A stretch of 11,438 bases of DNA. It comes from Hyphomicrobiales bacterium. GTDB lineage: Bacteria > Pseudomonadota > Alphaproteobacteria > Rhizobiales > JAKIUO01. The stretch lies in the NCBI GenBank assembly GCA_027069645.1, contig JALXEI010000312.1, positions 1-11,438 on the forward strand. Direction: 5' to 3'. A program made the translations under genes and the position numbers. The notes below the pieces were generated by a model. That model was given only the letters and a program-made list of their open reading frames with translations, made no database searches and was not told where the DNA came from. Of the stretch, positions 6,635-11,438 are shown piece by piece (the stretch's first letter is position 1; each line of letters starts with the position of its first letter).

Positions 6635-7207
6635 TTATTGTGTCAGACCGCGCACGCCGGCTTCGGTGATCATCCAGTCAAGACGCCCGTCATTTTCCTC
6701 GTCAATAAGATAGACAAGCTGCTGGTCGTCGAAACCAACGCCCACGACTTTGGCCTGCGGGTTGCGGGCACGCAGATTGTCGATGGCATCGCGGTAGAAG
6801 CCGTGGCCATAGCCCAGCCGGTTGCCCATGCCGTCATAGGCCAGCACTGGCACCAGCAAATAGTCGGGGTGCAGCTCCGTGTGGCAATCGGCCAGGCAGG
6901 GAATGTCATGTTCGCCGACCGTCATTTTGTCTCCCGGTGTCCATTTGTGAAAACGGATAGTGCTGTCCTCATGACGCTTCGGCAAGGCCAGGGGAAGCTG
7001 GCGCAAACTCAGGGCATTGAGCAGCAAAAGTGGCGTGATCTGCGTGCCGGTGGGAAAGAACCCGGCAACGGTTTTGGGGCCGGTGGAAGCGAGAAAATCT
7101 GCCCCCGTATCGACAATGGCATTGGTGGCGGCGCGTCTGTCTCCCGGCGGGATGGCGCGTTCACGTTTTTTCATCTGTTCGCGCAACTGTTCGTTGATCC
7201 GGGTCAT
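6635..7207 (-). CDS. 5-formyltetrahydrofolate cyclo-ligase (divergent)
   Basis: The family converts 5-formyl-THF to 5,10-methenyl-THF with ATP, recovering folate from an inhibitory form. It is 190 aa, the typical length. Family marks are the N-terminal LREQMKKRERAI, the strand AGFFPTG (48-54), and LLVPVLAYDGMGNRLGYGHG (117-136) carrying the nucleotide-binding Gly-rich loop, plus the C-terminal MITEAGV. Two motif positions are unusual. The loop ends GHGFYRD instead of the common G-G-(F/Y)-Y-D-R. The position usually held by Glu after the PxxS/G segment reads TQITP. Activity is therefore likely but not certain. The start codon overlaps the rimM stop as ATGA, which implies translational coupling. 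It is the last gene of the ffh-rpsP-rimM unit. Confidence 0.87.
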   Translation of the reverse strand: MTRINEQLREQMKKRERAIPPGDRRAATNAIVDTGADFLASTGPKTVAGFFPTGTQITPLLLLNALSLRQLPLALPKRHEDSTIRFHKWTPGDKMTVGEHDIPCLADCHTELHPDYLLVPVLAYDGMGNRLGYGHGFYRDAIDNLRARNPQAKVVGVGFDDQQLVYLIDEENDGRLDWMITEAGVRGLTQ

Positions 7208-7815
7208 GATGATGCTTGCGTCTTTCTCTTGCGGTTGCCGGGTTTGTCGTTCGAGGAGGCATGATCTGCCTCGTTGTCGGCCTCGATCATATCCGGCGGA
7301 TCAAAAGTGATTTCGCCGCGTTCAAGGTCAATGGCGGGGATGGTCTTTTTGTCAAACGGATAGACCTCGCTCGCCTTGCCGGTCAGCGGTCTGATTTCGA
7401 TCAGATCTCCTGCACCAAAATTATGCAGGGCTGTCACGGTGCCAAAGGGGCTGCCATCGGTGCGCACAACCGCAAGGCCAATGAGGTCGGTGATATAGAA
7501 TTCATCTTCATCATCGGTTTGCGGCAGAGCTGCATGATCAACATAAAGACCGGTGCCCCTGAGCGCTTCTGCGCTGTTGCGATCATCAACGCCTTTGATA
7601 CGTGCGACGACGCCCTTTTTGGCAAGGCGGGCCTTGCCGATGGTGAAGATCCGCTCGCCGCTCTCATCGCTCAAAGGGCCGTAAGCACTGATGTCGAGCG
7701 GTTCCTGCGTAAAGCTCTTGATCACCACCTCGCCCTTTATGCCATGCACACCGGTGATGATGCCAAGGCACAATCTCCTTGCATCTCCCGCCCCTTGTTT
7801 GTCTCTTGCTGACAA
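7204..7815 (-). CDS. rimM: Ribosome maturation factor RimM
   Basis: Assists assembly of the 30S head by binding ribosomal protein S19. The N-terminal RimM domain runs from about residue 15 (LCLGIITGVHGIKGEVVIKS) to 100. The PRC-barrel follows from about 103, with EFYITDLIGL, then HNFGAGDLIEI (131-141) and IPAIDLERGEITFDPP near 159-174. An acidic then basic tail of about 28 residues closes the 203-aa protein. The start is uncertain. The first in-frame codon after the rpsP stop is TTG at 7815, giving a 14-residue lead before the conserved region. Another TTG at 7773 lies immediately before the conserved CLG. No in-frame ATG or GTG exists here, so a TTG start is forced. The rpsP stop is 5 bases before the first option. 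Confidence 0.93.
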   Translation of the reverse strand: MSARDKQGAGDARRLCLGIITGVHGIKGEVVIKSFTQEPLDISAYGPLSDESGERIFTIGKARLAKKGVVARIKGVDDRNSAEALRGTGLYVDHAALPQTDDEDEFYITDLIGLAVVRTDGSPFGTVTALHNFGAGDLIEIRPLTGKASEVYPFDKKTIPAIDLERGEITFDPPDMIEADNEADHASSNDKPGNRKRKTQASS

Positions 7816-7820
7816 AAGAC

Positions 7821-8201
7821 TTACTCGTCGGACGCTTCGGCAGCTTCAGCGGCTTCCTTTGCAGCCGCTGCGGCGGCCTTTTTCTCTTCTTCACGTTCCA
7901 CACGCTTTTTGCCCCATTTCGCCTTCTCGGGGTTGTTGCGGGGTTCGCGTTTCAGGATGCCGGCGGCATCGAGGAAGCGGTGCACACGGTCTGTAGGTTT
8001 GGCCCCGACGCCCAGCCAGTGTTTGATGCGCTCTTCGTCCAGCACAACGCGTTTTTCGTCATCCCGCGCCAGCATGGGATTCCATGAACCGACCTTTTCG
8101 ATAAAGCGGCCATCGCGCGGCATGCGAATGTCAGCCACGACAATGCGGTAATAGGGACGTTTTTTGGAGCCGCCACGGGCCAGTCTGATTTTCAAAGCCA
8201 T
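7821..8201 (-). CDS. rpsP: 30S ribosomal protein S16
   Basis: Small-subunit protein of 126 aa. The N-terminus MALKIRLARGGSKKRPYYRI and the segments VGSWNPM and HWLGVGAKPTDRV are diagnostic. The conserved S16 core ends near residue 85. After it comes a Lys/Glu/Ala tail (KKRVEREEEKKAAAAAAKEA, then AAEAAEASDE) of the kind common in alphaproteobacterial S16. I start at ATG 8201, with AAGGAAA about 8 bases upstream on the minus strand. The open frame extends further upstream, but homology does not. The gene sits between ffh (85-bp gap) and rimM (5-bp gap), so it is part of one operon with them. Confidence 0.96.
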   Translation of the reverse strand: MALKIRLARGGSKKRPYYRIVVADIRMPRDGRFIEKVGSWNPMLARDDEKRVVLDEERIKHWLGVGAKPTDRVHRFLDAAGILKREPRNNPEKAKWGKKRVEREEEKKAAAAAAKEAAEAAEASDE

Positions 8202-8286
8202 TTGTCTGTTTCCTTGTGTTTGAGTGTTCGTTTGTTCGGTTTGTTTTGCGAGGGGCAACAGGCTGCGCCATTGCTCCCGAAATCTG

Positions 8287-9789
8287 TCATTTCTTCTTCT
8301 TGCCCCTTGGCAGGCCCGGAAGTCCTGGTCCGCCAAGCCCGGGCAACCCGGTGCCTGGGGGAAGGCCGCCGCCCAGTCCGGGAAGCTGGCCGGGCAATCC
8401 GCCGGAAGGCAGGCCACCGCCCGCGCCCGGATCCGGGGGCATTTCCGGCATGGCACCACCACCGCCGAACAGTCCGGCGAGGCCCCCCTTGCGTCTGCCG
8501 AGCTTTTTCATCATATCGGCCATTTGCCGGTGCATTTTGATGAGCTTGTTGATGTCCTGAACGCTGGTGCCGGACCCCGCAGCGATACGCCGCTTGCGCG
8601 ATGCGTTCAGAATTTTCGGGCGACGGCGCTCCTTGCGGGTCATACTGGAAATAATGGCCTGCTGGCGTTTCAATATGCTGTCGTCCATATTGGCATTGGC
8701 CATCTGCTTTTTCATCTTGCCGACACCCGGCAACATGCTCATGACGCCGGACATGCCGCCCATGCGCTGCATCTGTTTCAACTGTTCGGCCAGATCGTCA
8801 AGGTCAAAACGCCCCTTTTGCATTTTGGCGGCGATCTTTTCGGCCTTTTGCTGGTCGATCGTGTCGGCAGCTTTTTCCACCAGCGACACCACATCACCCA
8901 TGCCTAGAATGCGGTTGGCGATACGATCGGGGTGAAAATCTTCCAGTTCGTCGATCTTTTCGCCGGTGCCCAGAAACTTGATCGGTTTGCCGGTGACGGC
9001 CCGCATCGAAAGCGCCGCGCCGCCACGGCCATCGCCATCAATGCGGGTCAGCATGAGGCCGGTAATGCCGATGCGCTCGTCAAAGGAGCGGGCCAGATTG
9101 ACGGCATCCTGACCGGTCAGCGCATCGGCGACCAGCAGGGTTTCCTTTGGCTGTGTGATGTCGCGCACCTCGGCGACTTCGTTCATCAGCGTGTCATCTA
9201 TGTGCAGACGGCCCGCCGTATCGAGCATGATCACGTCAAAGCCGGATAGTTTGGCAAATTGCAGGGCCCGTGCTGCGATCTGTTGTGGCGTTTGCCCTTC
9301 GATAATCGGCAGTGTGGCCACATCAATCTGCTTGCCCAGCACTTTCAACTGTTCCTGTGCTGCGGGGCGTCTCGTGTCGAGCGAGGCCATCAGCACTTTC
9401 TTTTTGTCTTTTTCCTGGAGGCGTTTGGAAATCTTGGCGGTGCTGGTGGTTTTGCCCGAGCCCTGCAAGCCGACCATCATGACGCAGACGGGCGGTGCAG
9501 CAGCCAGATCAAGCGGTTCGGCGGTCTCGCCCAGCACCCTGACCAGTTCGTCATTGACGATCTTGACCACCATCTGGCCCGGTGTCACCGATTTGACGAC
9601 TTCCTGCCCGACAGCCCGCACGGTGACCTTTTCGATAAAGTCCCGCACCACCTCCAGCGCCACATCGGCTTCGAGCAGGGCGCGGCGCACCTCGCGCATG
9701 GCGGCCTTGACGTCTTTTTCGGACAGGGCCCCGCGCCCGGTCAGCTTGTCAAAGACGCCCGAAAGGCGATCGGAAAGACTTTCAAACAT
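8287..9789 (-). CDS. ffh: Signal recognition particle protein Ffh
   Basis: GTPase that binds 4.5S RNA and signal sequences and delivers nascent membrane proteins to FtsY. The 500 aa include an N domain (1-90); a G domain with G1 GLQGSGKT (107-114), DTRRPAA (138-144), G3 DTAG (190-193), G4 TRID (248-251) and GTGEK (274-278); and a Met-rich M domain (about 300-435). The RNA-binding helix region is RIAAGSGTSVQDINKLIKMH (401-420). The last 65 residues are a Gly/Pro/Leu-rich tail with imperfect GLPGLGG-type repeats ending in PRGKKKK, as seen in other alphaproteobacteria. Translation starts at ATG 9789 with AGGAA about 6 bases upstream. It heads the rpsP-rimM-cyclo-ligase operon. Its promoter must lie in 9790-9965 or within the abi gene; I could not place it. 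Confidence 0.97.
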   Translation of the reverse strand: MFESLSDRLSGVFDKLTGRGALSEKDVKAAMREVRRALLEADVALEVVRDFIEKVTVRAVGQEVVKSVTPGQMVVKIVNDELVRVLGETAEPLDLAAAPPVCVMMVGLQGSGKTTSTAKISKRLQEKDKKKVLMASLDTRRPAAQEQLKVLGKQIDVATLPIIEGQTPQQIAARALQFAKLSGFDVIMLDTAGRLHIDDTLMNEVAEVRDITQPKETLLVADALTGQDAVNLARSFDERIGITGLMLTRIDGDGRGGAALSMRAVTGKPIKFLGTGEKIDELEDFHPDRIANRILGMGDVVSLVEKAADTIDQQKAEKIAAKMQKGRFDLDDLAEQLKQMQRMGGMSGVMSMLPGVGKMKKQMANANMDDSILKRQQAIISSMTRKERRRPKILNASRKRRIAAGSGTSVQDINKLIKMHRQMADMMKKLGRRKGGLAGLFGGGGAMPEMPPDPGAGGGLPSGGLPGQLPGLGGGLPPGTGLPGLGGPGLPGLPRGKKKK

Positions 9790-9965
9790 GTGTGTTCCTG
9801 CAAGTTGCGGCGCAAACCATCACTTCAATCAAATTCCCCAAAGCCAAACGCATCCACGGGCGACACTCGCTGGCGGATGTTGACCTTGCCGGCTCATGTC
9901 CGGTTCGGCGGCTCGGGTAAAGCCTGTTGGAATTTTGCGCACAATCGCCAATTATGGTGGAGAAG

Positions 9966-10898
9966 TCAAGGGGCTTGATGGGCCGACCAGATCGGAAGAG
10001 TCTGATAGTTTGCGGGAAACCCCATTTCTTCTACATCAATATTGCGATGATTTATCAATTCGAGCAGTCGGCTTTTCCAGCTGTTATCCGGAGCGACAAC
10101 GTCAAGAAGGTAGGCCATCAAAACGAGGGTATTGTAGATTTTTCGCGGCGGTTGTTGTTGCGAGGAGAGAGGGACAAGGCTGCTGATAAGTGATGAGGGG
10201 CGCGTTTTGGGAATAATGAAAGTAAATGGAAATTCCCTGTTCCAAAGACGACTGTGATGCGCACAGCTGTTTCGTACGATGCTCAAATGGTGCAGGAACG
10301 AGCAAAAAATACGCTCGTCAATATCATATGTGTCTGCAATGAGCTTCCTGTCACGGGGCTTTTTCAGGTTATCATACCATTTGGAAAGTTGGCTGAATGT
10401 TAATAGTTCAACAACGGCCCAAACAGGCGGGAGCAAATCGCTATATGTCTTTCTTAAGTGCCTGATGAAGGTTTCCTTGCTGGTTTGCACACTTTTTTCC
10501 AATTCGAGTGTAGCGCGAGAATAGACAAGGGGGTTGGCAAACAGCTCTGGAGACAAATGAAAATGTGGACCATATTCATGGCTCATATGATAGGCAAACC
10601 GGGTGCGTAAAGAGACTTCAATGCGCTCTATGCCATCCAGAACCAAAATACGCAGTTCGCGGTCAAAAATATACAGATTGAGGACATCCGAGAAACAGGT
10701 ATCGGGCTTGAAGCGGTGGGTCTCATGATCTTCCTCAAAGGGAAGCCAATAGGCTGCAAGTCGGTAATAATTAAGGTGGCCGAGATATTCTCTGGCAGCA
10801 TCTTTATCAGCAAAAAACATACCCCGCCGCTCCAGTTGCTCAATCTGTTGGTCAAATGTGAGCGGGGGTTTGGTATATTTAATCTTGTTTTTTGCCAT
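9966..10898 (-). CDS. Abi_2 (AbiD/AbiF-type) abortive-infection protein with HEPN motif
   Basis: A 310-aa protein of the Abi-like family, whose members act in phage exclusion. The N-terminus IKYTKPPLTFDQQIEQLERR (6-25) and the HLNYYRLAAYWLPF segment (41-54) are hallmarks. IVRNSCAHHSRLWNR (207-221) contains R209-x4-H214, the HEPN RNase signature. An earlier ERIEVSLRTRFAYH (91-104) may be a second, weaker HEPN-like site. The end MGFPANYQTLPIW matches the family's usual C-terminus. I prefer ATG 10898: homology begins there, and an ATG at 10934 lies in the loop of the upstream hairpin and would read through its T-run. Neither start has a Shine-Dalgarno. Composition is more AT-rich than ffh and its neighbours, suggesting horizontal gain. 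A candidate short RNA directly precedes it. The function as a growth-arresting RNase is inferred. Confidence 0.88.
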   Translation of the reverse strand: MAKNKIKYTKPPLTFDQQIEQLERRGMFFADKDAAREYLGHLNYYRLAAYWLPFEEDHETHRFKPDTCFSDVLNLYIFDRELRILVLDGIERIEVSLRTRFAYHMSHEYGPHFHLSPELFANPLVYSRATLELEKSVQTSKETFIRHLRKTYSDLLPPVWAVVELLTFSQLSKWYDNLKKPRDRKLIADTYDIDERIFCSFLHHLSIVRNSCAHHSRLWNREFPFTFIIPKTRPSSLISSLVPLSSQQQPPRKIYNTLVLMAYLLDVVAPDNSWKSRLLELINHRNIDVEEMGFPANYQTLPIWSAHQAP

Positions 10899-10904
10899 AT
10901 CTGT

Positions 10905-10951
10905 AAAAAAGGAACCCCCCTGGTGCGCTTCCATGGAGTGGCGTGGGGGGT
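10905..10951 (-). terminator. C6/G6 hairpin with T-run just upstream of abi
   Basis: On the minus strand ACCCCCC (10951-10945) pairs with GGGGGGT (10920-10914), 7 bp, around a 24-base loop. TTCC-type bases and then TTTTTT (10910-10905) follow. The plus strand has no T-run on its side, so it is directional. It lies between a promoter and the abi start codon, where it would limit abi transcription to read-through. Confidence 0.6.
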
Positions 10952-10957
10952 GTTGTT
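10905..10957 (-). ncRNA. Candidate short structured RNA preceding the abi gene
   Basis: Reading the minus strand, a promoter (10993-10965) predicts a transcript start near A10957. The RNA would run through a C6/G6 hairpin and end in six Ts at 10910-10905, about 53 nt in all, finishing 6 bases before the abi ATG. The hairpin loop holds a possible second pairing, CGC (10943-10941) with GCG (10928-10926), and the palindrome TCCATGGA. Position and strand agree with reports that AbiF genes are stably paired with a non-coding RNA acting as antitoxin. I have no alignment to confirm homology. It could instead be a leader attenuator of abi. Confidence 0.5.
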
Positions 10958-10964
10958 AGGAGAA

Positions 10965-10993
10965 CATATAGTGATTCTGCATGAGTTTGTCAA
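10965..10993 (-). promoter_or_regulatory. Sigma-70-type promoter upstream of abi / candidate RNA
   Basis: On the minus strand a perfect -35 TTGACA (10993-10988) is separated by exactly 17 bases from TATATG (10970-10965), which matches TATAAT at four of six positions. The predicted start is about A10957. The -35 lies within an 11-base odd-centred palindrome GTTTG-T-CAAAC (10985-10995), a possible repressor site. Confidence 0.6.
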
Positions 10994-11104
10994 ACAAAAT
11001 TTGTCATTCACTTACTCGTATTGTTGAGGTCGTTGAAATGTGCGGTGTGCGGACATTGCAATTGCGGTAATTGCGTATCCTTGCCAGGCACTCTGTTTTT
11101 ATTC

Positions 11105-11438
11105 TTATTGTGGCGGGCAGCAGATCCGTCGTGCCATCGCTGCTCTCAGTGTGTTTACCAGCAACAGCAGGATGAGCAGGGTCAGCAGGCCATAGAGTAC
11201 GAAACCGGCATATTTGAGTGCGGGAAGTTCGGAAATGGTGAAGAATTTGAAGGTGGCGAGGGTAAAGGCGGCAAGCGGAAAGGAATAGGCCCACCAGGAG
11301 AGGTCAAAGCGAAGGCGCGCCAGTTGCCCGAATTTGCTGATCAGCAGCAGGAACAGGAAGAGCGCGGCATAATAGAGAAAATGCGCGAACGGATCCATAT
11401 AGATATGACCGGTGAGGGCACTATAGGACAACAAACCG
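11105..11438 (-). CDS. TDT-family (TehA/SLAC1-like) transporter, C-terminal fragment
   Basis: The frame is open through the right edge, so only the last 110 or so residues are present. It shows three membrane segments: FAHFLYYAALFLFLLLISKF, then a segment around LSWWAYSFPLAAFTLATFKF, then LKYAGFVLYGLLTLLILLLL. The S-W-W-A-Y-S-F-P-L-A motif and the closing NTLRAAMARRICCP are typical of the tellurite-resistance/dicarboxylate transporter family, which exports or imports small anions such as malate or sulfite. The substrate cannot be deduced from this part. An in-frame TTG at 11434 is not the true start. The gene lies upstream of the abi locus on the same strand, with about 110 bp between its stop and the abi-side promoter, and no convincing terminator follows it. 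Confidence 0.85.
   Translation of the reverse strand, partial: GLLSYSALTGHIYMDPFAHFLYYAALFLFLLLISKFGQLARLRFDLSWWAYSFPLAAFTLATFKFFTISELPALKYAGFVLYGLLTLLILLLLVNTLRAAMARRICCPPQ

Noticed and set aside
7216..7812. Plus-strand open frame opposite rimM.
   Set aside because: Shadow of the conserved RimM frame, with no ribosome-binding site or recognisable motif.
9989..10000. AGATCGGAAGAG, identical to the start of a common Illumina adapter, suggesting an assembly artefact.
   Set aside because: On the minus strand it encodes the T-L-P-I-W end of the Abi protein, which fits the family's usual C-terminus, and flanking bases do not continue the adapter on either side.
10899..10934. A 12-residue N-terminal extension of the Abi protein from ATG 10934.
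   Set aside because: It would be encoded by the hairpin loop, the G-run and the T-run; it has no Shine-Dalgarno, and family homology begins at 10898.
11055..11075. Repeated AATTGC/GCAATT units between the TDT gene and the abi promoter, considered as a CRISPR-like or iteron array.
   Set aside because: Too few and too short; no regular spacing, and no CRISPR repeats anywhere in the window.

Overview
The window looks like chromosomal DNA of an alphaproteobacterium of moderately high GC. Support comes from the alphaproteobacterial-type C-terminal domain of DnaX, the Gly/Pro-rich tail of Ffh, the Ala/Lys/Glu-rich tail of ribosomal protein S16, and the dnaX-ybaB-recR and ffh-rpsP-rimM gene orders. 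I cannot name the genus. Most of the window is housekeeping DNA, and both edges cut genes: dnaX at the left and a TDT-family transporter at the right.

Left part, plus strand (1-3018): the 3' part of dnaX, then ybaB, then a 254-bp leader and a one-RRM RNA-binding protein, then recR. The RRM gene splits the usual ybaB-recR pair. A good intrinsic terminator lies between it and recR, ending 13 bases before the recR start.

Middle (3041-6630): a small unknown minus-strand gene with a strong Shine-Dalgarno, divergent from a TAXI-type periplasmic binding protein that has no TRAP permease beside it. A near-consensus sigma-54-like promoter and then an intrinsic terminator bracket that gene. A two-ACT-domain GcvR-like protein and an unrecognised 310-aa protein follow, probably co-transcribed.

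Right part, minus strand (6635-9789): ffh, rpsP, rimM and a divergent 5-formyltetrahydrofolate cyclo-ligase form one operon of signal recognition, ribosome and folate functions. trmD and rplS, which usually follow rimM, are absent, and the cyclo-ligase overlaps rimM by 4 bases.

Upstream of ffh (9966-10957) sits a more AT-rich accessory gene for an Abi_2 (AbiD/AbiF-type) protein with a HEPN RNase-like R-x4-H motif. Just ahead of it on the same strand I see a perfect -35 TTGACA, a 17-bp spacer and a -10-like TATATG. A short C6/G6 hairpin ending in six Ts follows, finishing 6 bases before the abi start codon. That is the layout of a discrete RNA of about 53 nt preceding a HEPN toxin gene. It matches the reported AbiF/non-coding-RNA toxin-antitoxin arrangement proposed as ancestral to Cas13, and is the most interesting system here. 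The TDT transporter fragment closes the window.
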